Source: Gnetum montanum
Taxonomy: Eukaryota > Streptophyta > Gnetopsida > Gnetales > Gnetaceae
Assembly (NCBI GenBank): GCA_015680685.1
Contig: MNCI01009367.1
Location: forward strand, 52,916-88,749
Direction of reading: 5' to 3'
Length of the DNA: 35,834 nucleotides
Shown here: positions 1 to 9,378 of the stretch, piece after piece
How the letters are laid out: each line of letters begins with the position of its first letter
Numbering within the stretch: the stretch's first letter is position 1
Made by a program: the position numbers and the translations under genes
Notes under the pieces: model-generated
What the model was told of the DNA's origin: nothing
Databases searched by the model: none
Seen by the model: the letters and a program-made list of their open reading frames with translations, nothing else

Positions 1-592
1 AAAAGGAATGTTGCTACACCTACACAGTCCTTGCCACCTCATCCAAATAGGCCTGAAACTCTCCCTCCTCAAGAAATTCATCTTCTAGGATGAATGGAAG
101 AGGAGAAAGGTAGTAAACCGGAAATTCACCAAGACCTTTTGAGTTCCTTCACCCATGTCAAGCAAGCTCTAAAATAGAAAAAACTACGTTGAGCCTATAT
201 AACCTAATTATGACATCTACAACACACCATGGGGCTTTCGTCCGCATGTTAACGGCAATCCCGATTGACGAGAACATGCCAACAGAAGAGAAGGCGATCC
301 ATTTGATCATGCTTCCTTTTGTGCCTGCAAAGCCAAAGCCATTCCAATTGAATTTCTATGATAATTCCATTAGGGAAGATCCTAAAAAGGGTGAAGTGAC
401 TACAACACCTCTCTTCATCACAATCTGGGTTGGCCAACACAAGGTCCAAAGGGTGCATGTTGATGATGGAGCTGCCACAAACGTCATCCCTTTCCCTATT
501 GTGGACAAGCTAGGTTTGTTCAACTAGATTAGGACCACAACAAAATAATGCTTAAAGTCGTTCAATGGGGCACGAGTCGTGCTCAAGCGCAC
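1..592 (+). pseudogene. End of gag and N-terminal half of retropepsin (Tat element)
   Basis: Positions 189-527 read openly and match the Tat gag-protease junction in style: an ISLxxLLMTS-like start (SLYNLIMTSTTHHGAFVRML), then the retropepsin core VHVDDGAATNVIP. That core corresponds to the family's L-V-D-[GN]-G-[AS]-[AS]-x-N-[IV] active-site loop. Residues 1-180 read in another frame with two stops, so a frameshift lies near 175-190. After the stop at 525-527 the protease frame continues (SFNGARVVLKR) until it is cut by the LTR inserted at 593. It is non-functional because of the frameshift, stops and insertion. The lineage call rests on the downstream dual RNase H. Confidence 0.7.
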
Positions 593-811
593 TGAAACAC
601 CACAAAAAATTTTGGCTAACACTGGAAGACAGAAATTAAGCTAAGTCATGTTGGTCCTTAGCATGACCAAGCTTGAAAGCCTAAAAATACCATCAAACAA
701 ATTTAAAGTAAGCAAGTGAAAGTTCCCTGGGATCCACAGAAGATTACAATGACATCTGGCATCAAACTTGGTAAATTTTGAGCTCAAAATACTTGGTTTT
801 CACTAAGTATG

Positions 812-1375
812 CATCCTGTACGCTGGCCTACACATGCCCAGCGTAAGGCCCAGCGTACAGCAAATTTCGGAGCTCAAAAACTCATCAAAACATACTAAAG
901 TGGAGTGTCCAGACCCCCCAAGACCTTCCCCAAGGTCCCCAGTAGGTCTCAGGCACTTGAAAATCAAATTTCGGGCTTCAAATGATGGTCGTTCATTCCT
1001 CTACGCCCAGCGTATACGCCCGGCGTAAGCCCAACGTAGAGAGACTTTCGGGCCCTAGAAATGGGTCAAAACGTGCCAGAACTGAGCGTCTGGACCACCC
1101 ATGACCTTCCCCAAGGTCCCCAGCAGGTCTCAAGCACTTGAAAATCAAATTTTGGGCTCAAAATAATGGTTGTTCATTCCTCTACGCCCAGCGTATATGC
1201 CCGGTGTAAGCCCGACGTAAGCCCAGCGTAAGCCCAGCGTAGAGAGACTTTCGGGCCCCAGAAATGAGTCAAAATGTGCCAGAATCGAGCATCCAAACCC
1301 CCCAGGACCTTCCCTAGGGTTTCCATTAGCTCTTGGGCACCCAAAAATCAATTTTTGACCTTAAAATGAAGCATT
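812..1375 (+). repeat. Three ~190-bp tandem units in U3 of the solo LTR
   Basis: The segments around 923, 1104 and 1307 repeat the same order: TACGC-type palindromes, then a tract reading GACCTTCCCCAAGGTCCCCAG, then a GGTCTCA..GCACTTGAAAATCAAA tract. Spacings are 181 and 203 bp. The third unit is the most diverged. From 1383 to 1620 only the palindromic part (CAGCGTAGACGCCCAGCGTA-like) is amplified. Confidence 0.8.
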
Positions 1376-1700
1376 TTCATGTGTATACGCTGGGCACATT
1401 TTTGGCTTACGCTGGCATCCTCTACGCTCAGCATCCATCAGCGTAGACGCCCAGCGTAGACGCCCAGCGTAGATGCCAGCATCCATCAGCGTAGACGCCC
1501 AGGGTAGATGCCAGCATCCATCAGCATATATGCCCAGCGTATACACCAGCGTCCATCCAAGTCCACACGCCCAGCAAGTCCAGCGTATACGCTGGCCTGA
1601 TGTAGCGTATACGCCCAACGTATACAATGTTTCTAAATTGTAAGCACCCGGTCGATACGCCACGTGTCTCCCAACCCGATTTTCCCGGCAAAACCCCACC

Positions 1701-1707
1701 TATAAAA
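1701..1707 (+). promoter_or_regulatory. TATA box of the solo LTR
   Basis: TATAAAA in a GC-richer context, downstream of the palindromic-motif field and upstream of the presumed R region. Its place in the LTR matches TATAAATA at 13790 in the related 3' LTR. Confidence 0.6.
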
Positions 1708-2274
1708 AGCCCAGTTTTCCGCATTTTCAGACGTGGAAAAAATTTACCGGAGCAGACACAAGAGACATTTACGCTGCATATCAGAGCTCAAAAACCCTTT
1801 TACGCTGGAGAGACCTGTACGCTGTACACACAGTCTCTACGCTCCGCCTGCCTTGTGAACTAGCCGAGTCATCCCTACACACGTCGGGGCCTTTCGTCCG
1901 CCTTGTGTCAAAGCCACAACTGCGTTTGGACCGGTGCACTTTGTAATCAATTCTCAATACAAAACAGTTTACATTTTGCTCAGATTTATTGCAGTTTTCT
2001 TCATTTTTTTTCAGTTTACATTTACAGGCTCATTTACATTATCGTGCTTGTTTACGGTTTACATTTAACATGCATTGTCTACATATAACCCAACGTTTTG
2101 TAGCGGCAAACGTTGGGGAAGTCCTTGTTTGATCCGCGTGCGAACCATTCAAGGCACTCTGCCTTCGTCCATTCCAGCTTGCCCTCAAGCGGAGGTAGGG
2201 TCGACTGTGCTTGTCCGTAGATCTTTCGGTGCTTGTAACATTCTAGCATTGCACTGACGATTTCGGTCGGTACA

Positions 2275-2719
2275 GGCACAGTCCATATTGACTTCGTGGT
2301 AGGGGATCAATTCCCCACAAATGCAACGTTTATTGTGGTTGAAGAGATGCCCGAGTTTAACCTGATCTTGGAGAGGTCATGGTTAGCACAACTTAGGGCT
2401 GTCTCTTCTCCCATTCATCAGGAGATCCATCTACCCTATGCAAACAGGGAGGTGGTGATCCATGGAAACAAAGTAGTGACACAAGCCATCAATAACATAG
2501 ACATGGAATAGGGCTTAAAGGTCATAACCTCTGAGAATGAAGCGCCTGTCTCCGTAGACACTAACCACCTAGCAATAGAACCGACTTAGTAAGCTAGTTC
2601 AGAAGATAAAAATGTGTGGACTAAGTTACCCTTTCAAGAGGAGGACAATGATATGGACGAAGGTCATGGCAATGTGCCTCAGCCCTACGCCTCGTCCAAT
2701 CCACGATGGGTCAACAAGT
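2275..2719 (+). pseudogene. C-terminal half of retropepsin and linker (Tat element)
   Basis: Immediately after the solo LTR the protease frame continues: VHIDFVVGDQFPTNATFIVV, then LILERSWLAQLRAVSSPIHQ. This is the typical gypsy segment where the protein runs into a [LI][IL]GRxWL motif and an S-x-x-H-Q tract. One stop at 2509-2511 and TAG TAA at 2587-2592 break it, but the same frame stays coherent to about 2717 (QPYASSNPRWVNK), where it meets a stop and a GT dinucleotide. Pol coding does not resume until about 7072. The C-terminal side of retropepsin carries no catalytic residue, so only fold and position support the call. Confidence 0.75.
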
Positions 2720-2865
2720 AGTTACACATAGCGTAGCAACTACACTAGTTTTAGCCCAGTTGGCATCTTTGTACATTTATCACCTCTTTTTTTTGCACCC
2801 ATCCATCTACACTAGGCACCAATTAGCTTTCCTCTAAATCATTAGTGTATCGCTTCTTTACCATC

Positions 2866-3110
2866 TCATGGCCCGAAATGGCCTAAAACTATGCTACTAC
2901 ATAGGGGCCTGAAATGGCCTAAAACTAATGATGGCCCAAAATAGCCTAAAACTTGTGATGGCCCGAAATGGCCTAAAACTAGCGAGGGCCCAAGATGGCC
3001 TAAAACTATGCTACCATGTGATGGCCCTCAATGGCCTAAAATTAACAATGGCCCGAAACAGCCTGAAACTAGCAACGGCCCGAAATGGCCTAGAACTAAA
3101 TCATAAAAAT
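2866..3110 (+). repeat. Tandem array, unit GATGGCCCGAAATGGCCTAAAACT
   Basis: About eight imperfect copies of a ~24-40-bp unit with core GGCCCGAAATGGCCTAAAACT(A). The array lies just past the 3' end of the antisense gene. The final ..TAAAACTA.. part is shared with units of the arrays at 6425-6990 and 10565-11215, suggesting common origin. It creates a short meaningless ORF (NGLKL repeats). Confidence 0.8.
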
Positions 3111-3272
3111 GAAATTTTAACATAAAATTAACCAGATAGACAATGCATAAGCTAACATAAAATCAATGCTTTTTCCAAAATACTTCTTTTCCATTCAAAA
3201 TTTTTTCCACTTCAACAATGTTTTCGATAGTTTCGCACAAAATTCAAAAATTTATAAAAAAAACTCATGTTG

Positions 3273-6200
3273 TCATGGGTCATCTTCACCTACATCATCT
3301 TTGCCTGCATCGTTTGCCCCTACATCATCCCCTTTTGCACTGTCTGCGTCTTCATTTCCTCCTTTTGCCTCATTGTTTTCGCCCTCTATGGGCCCTGCAT
3401 CCTTATCTGGAACCTACATGGTAAAGTGAAATAGTCAGTTAGGGCCACACATGAAAGCTAAGATAGCGTTTGAGCATTTACATAGCAGAATGTGACTAAC
3501 CCAAGATGGCCCTAAGTCTGTTTCGAAAGGTATACGATCCAAATGAAGCTCGAGGTGGTGCCAGACCTCTTCCTCCATGATATTGGCCTAGTGCTTGTCT
3601 CTTGGTTCAGTGTCTGCGGAAAACTTCTCCTTCTCGGTAGTTGTCCATCTCAACAATCCCAAGGAAAAGGAGGTGGTAGCAGTCACACCTGTGGGAACGT
3701 CCACTTCCCGTTCAGGAAATTTAATGACTGTTACCTGCTCCATGAACTTGCTGTAAGCTTCATAAGTGCCAATGGCATTCACGAATGCTTCATAGATAAA
3801 TGCCTTCACTAAAGCATCCCTGTATAGTTTGTGGTTGGTGGAACATTCTAGTTTATACATGTGTTTATGGTTTTTCTAAGATTTCCCCCACTCGTAAACT
3901 CTAGCGCTATAATATTTCCAGTCTTGGTTATTCTAATCCAACAAGTCCATCTGCATCTGTTGTTCCATTATTTCTCAGGTGGCTTCATTGTTGTGTCACA
4001 CGACTGTCCAATATCTAGCATAATCTATTATCATCGTGCTCCAACTTTTGTCATTTCTATCATGGGTTATGAGAAACTCGTTCCNTCCAACTTTTGTCAT
4101 TTCTATCATGGGTTATGAGAAACTCGTTCCTGGATTTGAGGTCTCCCACCTTGGCACTTAGTTTGACCTTCTCTTTCTCAGCCCTTTGGACCCATTTCCA
4201 CAAGTCCTTGTTGAAGCGCCTACACTCCCACAAGGAGCATGTTGAGTGCAAAGCACATTTACTAGCCTCGTTGTATATGCGACGAGGCACCTTGGCCACT
4301 TTGGGTGAGAATGTAGGCACGACACTAACTTTCAACGCATGTTTTAGGTCCCATTTGAGTCTAGAGGCTACAAACATCCAAACAATGCATTAGTCACATT
4401 AGCGTAGCAAGGTTAGCAGCTCAAGACATGTAGTATAGCAACCTAAAAGAGCTTAGCGTAGATACTTTACTTACCCACTTTGGGGTCAACCTGTTTGAGA
4501 TGACTGACCATGTCATCGACGACCCCCTGCATGAATGTAAATTTATCAGAAGTCTCGGCCGATAGTTCTAAGTGAGTCAAGATAGGTTCTGCAGTATCGA
4601 CATTGGTGTCTATCATGCAACCAAATGCATTAGTAGTGACCAAGGTGGGCTGCAATAAAGATGAGAGTAATGTAAACGACAATGTATGTTGTCAAACTCA
4701 CCAGCGTCTAATTGCAACTCCCCTTCATCCTGACTCAAAATTATGGTAGCACCTTTGGCACTTGTTCGCTCCCCTGATGCTGGACTGTGTTCAGCAGAAG
4801 GACCTCCGGTAGAAATCCCCTTACGATTGATGCGAGCTTCCTCTTTATTAGTTGATGCCTTTCTTTTCAAGGCACTAGCATCCTCTTCATCCATAGGAGA
4901 CTCTTTTGTGCCTCCAAAAATGTCCTCCTCATCAGTAGGAGGATTCTCCCTAATAACAAGAGCCCCTTACTTAGTGATAGGATCTCCTTTCCTCTTGACT
5001 AGGGCCCTTTCCTCTATGATTAGGCCCCCCACGTCTTTATTTGCCACCCCCATCTTTGGAGCTGACACCTCTTCTTCATCGTCTTCTTCTTCTTCTTCTT
5101 CCTCTAGCAGCAAAAAAAAAGCAACATATTTTCGTTTAGCTTAAACCAAGTTAGCGTAAAGTAGGTGCTATGCTATGTTACGTTATTTAGCGCAGCATAA
5201 TGTAGCAGGCATTAACAAAATAGGCAAAGAAATTAACATAAGCATTTACCGATAGGAGGTTGCATCCTGTGTACCTTAAACCGTAGTGTCTACCCTTCCT
5301 CTTCTTTTGTACAGAGGGTCTCCTTAGTCGAAGAAGGCCTCCTTCGCTAAAACTTAGTAGTCACTATCTCAACGATGATGCATTTCCCCTATGATACGCT
5401 ACCAATAACGGTAGGGGGCGCCCCTTCCATGCTATCCTGGCCATGAAAGTTATGGGCCACTCAATCTGTAGTCGTCATAGAGAACGACTCCCCAATAGCT
5501 TCTAGGGGATCTTGGGCTCAGGTGCTTCGGAATACTTGGTAGATCCATGGTTTGGATATTTGGTTGCAATCTCACATAACCCAGAATCCATTCTCATGGA
5601 CTACCAAAAACTCTGTGAAATGCTGCAAATAGGCTATGAAGAAGGTGTAGTGTACATTGAAGCAAGACTCCTACTTCTTATGAAGCGCAACCACTTTAGT
5701 CTGCAAGCCTTTACACAGATTTCCAGCCTAGTTGTAGAGGGTGCCCTCTTCCATAACCTCCTTCATTATCCAAGCTTGTTCAATCTCCATGATCTTTCCT
5801 TGGGAAAGCAGCTGGGGGAAAGCACAAGCACAGAAGATGGGATAAACCTCTCTGGCGGCGATCAGCTTGACTTTCTTCATGGAGATCCCCTTTTGCTCCT
5901 TTGAAACACCTAGCCATTCCTTGATATCCTTCCTCTAACAGTTCAACTCTCTCTTGGTCCTTTAACCTATAGGGATGCCGTCAACAGGGACACCGAAAAG
6001 GTCTGCAAATAGCTAGTCATTAATCTCAAGGACCACCCGCACACCGTGTACACGTGTGTAGATGCGGTCTGCCTTTTCGGAGAAGGACTCCACTAGGATG
6101 AGAATCTTAATGGCAAGGACACTTGGGTTTGAGACCAGGAACAAATCCATGAGCCTAGCATCTTGAAGATGCCTGGTCAGGGATTCCGAGGCCATGCTGC

Positions 6201-6312
6201 ATATCCAGCGTTGGCTCTCATCCACTTCCCCATACTTGAAGAAGACATTAGCCTCCTGGTTCCTAGAGGTAATCACCATCACCTCCTGGGACTTTTTCAC
6301 CGCTATAGCCAT
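3273..6312 (-). pseudogene. Multi-exon antisense gene inside the Tat element, about 865 codons, decayed
   Basis: Reading the minus strand, five exons join in one frame: 6312-5250, 5139-4702, 4609-4475, 4367-3501 and 3413-3273. The introns are 110, 92, 107 and 87 bp, all GT-AG (GTAAAT, GTGAGT, GTAAGT, GTTAGT donors). The first three are phase 1 and the last phase 0. Exon 4 is in frame only if the 46-bp assembly duplication at 4085 is discounted. About 17 in-frame stops occur, mostly TAG/TGA. Features seen: a hydrophobic-helical N-terminal domain (RVHGVRVVLEIND, LFADLFGVPVDGIP), a Glu/Asp tract at the start of exon 2, a Lys/Glu-rich coiled-coil-like segment in exon 4, and an acidic C-terminus ending GEDDP and TGA. 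The N-terminus loosely recalls plant transposon proteins found in antisense ORFs of Tat elements, but I do not recognise the family. Start chosen at ATG 6312; ATT/GTG-side extension to 6336 is possible. Confidence 0.72.
4040..4130. other. Assembly join: 45-bp duplication around an N
   Basis: Positions 4040-4084 and 4086-4130 are identical 45-mers separated by a single N at 4085. This is the signature of overlapping contig ends joined without merging. Deleting one copy plus N (46 bp) restores the frame of exon 4 of the antisense gene, independent support for an artefact. Confidence 0.93.
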
Positions 6313-6424
6313 TAGCACAGTTAGCAGTAATGACACTCAGACATGTAGCAATTCATTATTTAGCTTCACAAGTTTGAACGGTGATGGGAATGATGGAAGA
6401 CAAATCAAGACATCTTCAATGGTC

Positions 6425-6990
6425 TGAAAAAAATATTTACCTTTACGAAAAAAATATCTTGCATTTTCCATGGTCTGAAAAGACCTTAAACTAGCAACCC
6501 TAACACATAGTTTCAATCCAGTTAATGGTCTGCAAAGATCTTAAACTAGCTATCTTGACCTTCTACACATTGGCAGTTTCTAATGACGTTAAACTAGCAA
6601 TTTTGCATTTTAACATTAGTAGTTTTTCGTTCTTTATATTAGCAGTTCTACATGTCTACATCTAGGTGGTCTAAAATGACCTTCAACTAGTACTCTAACC
6701 AGTTGGCAGTCTGCAATGACATTAAACTAGCAGTTTTGCACCATTACATCAACAATTTTGCATTTTTACATTAGCAACATTCCATTCTTTATATTATCAA
6801 TTTTTCATTTTTCTATCCAAGCAGTCTGCAATGATGCTAAACTAGCAGTTTGGCATTATTACATCGGCAGTTTTACACTTTTAGATTAGCAGTTTTATGT
6901 TTCTACATCTTAACAGTCTGCCACGACTTTAAACTGGCAAATTTTATGACTCTACATCTTACTTTATACTTACGTCTATCGTTGGCATTT
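6425..6990 (+). repeat. Degenerate tandem array with GTCTGCAATGAC-TTAAACTAGCA core
   Basis: Repeated cores such as GTCTGCAATGACATTAAACT recur at intervals of about 50-150 bp, spaced by T-rich text with CAGTTTTGCA and ACATTAGCAGTTTT. The core matches that of the array at 10565-11215 (TCTGCTATGACGTAAAACTA). The array lies upstream of the antisense gene, so it may hold its promoter; a minus-strand TATAAAG occurs at about 6964-6970. Confidence 0.7.
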
Positions 6991-7071
6991 AGTTGCTATT
7001 TTGCAAGTTTTCACCAGGCATAATTGTTACAAACAGGTACCTATTAATCAAACTTTCATCTCATTTTGGTA

Positions 7072-8820
7072 GGTTGAGCGAGAATGGAACTCCATCGTGA
7101 TCTCTCTTCACCGTTAGCTTTAGCAGGTCCACATGGCAAACTCGCAAGACAACTGAACCCAGAACTAATAGACTGGGAATCATACACAGTTAACACCATA
7201 GCATTCTTAGGAACACCCCCAGACTGACCTGAGCATCTGGTCTAAAACCTAAATTTAGAGGTTGGGGATGTAACTAAGGACCCACTCATCGAAACACCTA
7301 TGACCACATCCAAGGGGAAGGTAAAAACATTGAAACTTAGTTCCCTCTTGTATTCACAAATGCATAAAGATGTAGCCAAAGTGTTGCAGGACAACATTGA
7401 AGTTTTTGCATGTTCATACAACAACATGTCAAGTTTAGATCTGAGGCTGATATAGCACAACATCATCCTAGACCTATGCATAAAAGCAGTCAAGCAGAAG
7501 GCTCGTAAGGTTAAACCAGAGATTGCACTGGTCGTACGGGATGAAATCACCAAGCTATACCAAGCTGGTTTCATTCGGGTAGTTGATTACCTGAAATGGG
7601 TGTCCAATATCATTATAGTTTCTAAGAAAATGGGAGGAATATGAATCTGTATAGACTTCCAGGATCTGAACAAGGCAACGATCAAAGACGATTTCTCACT
7701 CCCAAGTATTAATCAACTCATTGACACTACGGCTAGTCATGCTCTGTTATCCTTCATGGATGGTTTCTCCAGCTACAACGAAATTTGCATTAACCCCAAG
7801 CATCAATTAACAATAACCTTCATGACCCCATGGGGTACCTTTTGTTACACTATGATGCCTTTCAGGATCAAAAACACTAGAGTGACCTACCAACGAGCCA
7901 AGACCTACATCTTTAATGACTACATCCTAAAAAATGTGAACAACTACGTAGATGATATAGCGGTCACATCTAAAGAGGATGTTGATCATCCAGACGATCT
8001 AGGGGTAGTCCTCAAGTGTTGCCAGATTCATGATTTACACCTAAATCCTAAAAAGTGTGTCTTCAAGGTGAGAACCGGGTGCATGTTAGGGTTTGTAATA
8101 TCAGAGGTTAGGATACGGGTGGACCCTGACAAAATTAAGGCCATCGTCAACCTGAAACCTCCTACAGATCTTAAAGAGCTGTGTGGGTTACAAGGTAGAA
8201 TTCAGTTCATCAAAAGGTTTATAGCAAAGTTGACCAACAAGTTACACCACATGCAACATCTATTGAAGAAAGGGGTTAACTTTGAATGGACAACTCAATG
8301 CCAACAAGCCTTTGATGATCTAAAAAAAGATCTTTTGCACCTCTCAACTATTTACCCACCACAGAGGGATAAGCCTTTCTTCATCTACCTTGCCACCTCA
8401 GACACATCTATCGTGGCACTGTTATGTCAAAAACAAAATGACAGTTCTGAGATACCAGTGTACTACCTGAGTCATGCACTGATAGCATATGAGGCAAAAT
8501 ATAATGAGGTGGAGAGAAACTGCCTTGTCTTAGTGTTTGCATTGAAGAAGTGGAGACACTACCTGTTTCATAGCAAGATTAACATTATTTGCAAAAGCAA
8601 CATACTCCAAGCTATCACAAACAACTTGTATGAAAGCAATAGGATAACCCAATGGAAAGCAATAACAACGGAATTTAATTTGCATTATGTGTGCCAATCA
8701 TCGACAAATGGTCAAGCTATAGCGACACAACTTATGACTTCACCTATCGATGATCAAGCGATCATAGATCCTGAATTCCCAGATAAGCATGTTAGCACTA
8801 TCAACGTCATCCCGTCGTAG
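7072..8820 (+). pseudogene. Reverse transcriptase and RNase H of the Tat element
   Basis: One frame runs through, with stops at 7228, 7243, 7453, 7642 and 8818. The RT core is clear: FQDLNKATIKDDFSLP, a D in SFMDGFSSYNEI, the FTPWGTF-type tract TFMTPWGTFCYTMMPF, and the catalytic YVDD box in NNYVDDIAVTSK. Then come the thumb-side LNPKKCVF and GRIQFIKRFI. RNase H follows (DKPFFIYLATSD, YYLSHAL, YNEVERNCLVLVFALKKWRHYL). It would copy element RNA and degrade the template in virus-like particles. Stops make it inactive here. The YVDD form and the downstream second RNase H fit the Tat lineage. Coding before about 7250 is weakly conserved, and its first ~60 codons could partly be the acceptor side of an intron. 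Confidence 0.88.
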
Positions 8821-9378
8821 CTTGAAGCTACTTTACACTTCGATGATGACTCGACCACGCGAGGAGGTAGTGCAACTGTTATCATTTCCTTCCCCTCTAG
8901 GGAAATGCATTCTTTAGCTTATTATTTTACGTTCCCTTGTATGAATAACGTGGTAGAGTATGAGGGGTTACCCAAGGTTCTCCTAGTTGCCAAAGTGTTA
9001 CGCATACAACACCTGGCAATTCGCAGAGATTCACAACTTGTTGTGAACCAAATCACCAAGGTCTATGCCTACAAAGCTGTACATCTACAACCCTACTGTG
9101 ACTTAGCAAAATTCCTACTTAAATAGTTTGTAATTACGGATGTGCAACACGTGCCATGCAATGAAAACACCATAGCAGATACCTTAGCTACCCTAGCGTT
9201 AAATGCCCCATCACATCTATTTGTGAATTTGCCAAACTTGATTACCGAGTGTGTGGAGCCTATCATTCAAGTAGTACATGTAGCCTCTATTAGTGCTATG
9301 GATACCCAGGAGTGGTATGCCAACATTAAAGCCTACCTACAACACGATGAGCTCCCAAGCGGATTGACATCTGTGTAG
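8821..9378 (+). pseudogene. Second, archaeal-type RNase H domain (Tat hallmark)
   Basis: Same frame as RT. Visible motifs: LHFDDDSTTRGGSATVII (family: FDGS-x-x-xxxGAGI), YYFTFPCMNNVVEYEGL (family: F-x-CTNNxAEYEAL), IRRDSQLVVNQI (family: GDSxLVxxQ) and HVPCNENTIADTLATLAL (family: VPRxxNxxADxLA). This order is the RNase H fold with the conserved D-E-D-D set. Here the first D falls in DDD, E in VEYE, the third D in RRDSQ, and the last in IADTLA. Stops at 9124 and 9376 break it. In Tat elements this domain is thought to have been acquired from a plant gene. It follows the gypsy RNase H directly and precedes integrase. Confidence 0.85.

Larger units (their letters stand above)
593..2274 (+). mobile_element. 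Solo LTR of a related Tat-type element, nested in the protease
   Basis: The LTR starts TGAAACACC and ends TCGGTACA, obeying the TG...CA rule. It is flanked by near-identical 5-bp target copies CGCAC (588-592) and GGCAC (2275-2279). Removing the LTR and one target copy lets the protease frame resume exactly, which fixes both edges. Start and final ~110 bp match the 3' LTR at 12613-14496 (TGAAACACC; a shared CAAGGCAC ... TTTCGGTC tract), so the two belong to related families. U3 contains about three ~180-200-bp tandem units (marked by ACCTTCCCC at 923, 1104 and 1307) and a dense field of TACGC/GCGTA inverted motifs up to about 1850. A TATA box lies at 1701. No internal region or second LTR is present, so it is a solo LTR formed by LTR-LTR recombination. 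Confidence 0.85.
2720..7071 (+). other. 4.3-kb non-pol stretch between protease and RT; candidate element intron
   Basis: No pol-like coding is seen on the plus strand here. Ogre-type Tat elements are known to carry an intron between protease and RT. A possible donor (CAACAA|GTAGTT near 2718) and a good acceptor (CTCATTTTGGTAG|GTTG, ending at 7072) bracket the stretch, but the exact donor is uncertain and a simple join of the two does not restore frame. The stretch contains tandem arrays at both ends (2866-3110 and 6425-6990) and, between them, a multi-exon gene on the minus strand. TAGCGTAGC motifs like those in the 3' LTR occur at 2729 and again inside introns of the antisense gene. Confidence 0.5.

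Noticed and set aside
2296-2510. Reading the protease C-terminus as a separate gene
   Set aside because: It continues the frame interrupted by the solo LTR and is part of the retrotransposon.
3166-3429. Plus-strand Ser/Pro-rich frame opposite the last antisense exon
   Set aside because: It is the complement of the acidic C-terminus (Asp/Glu codons), which joins in frame through a splice site; the plus reading has no support.
4650-4701. A 52-bp intron 2 for the antisense gene using acceptor TTATTGCAG at 4650-4652
   Set aside because: It is very short for a plant and puts the next exon out of frame; acceptor GCATGATAG at 4610 gives 92 bp and keeps frame.
4743-5144. Plus-strand Ser-rich frame ending in a run of Ser
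   Set aside because: Reverse complement of the Glu/Asp tract of antisense exon 2; the minus strand fits flanking exons in frame.
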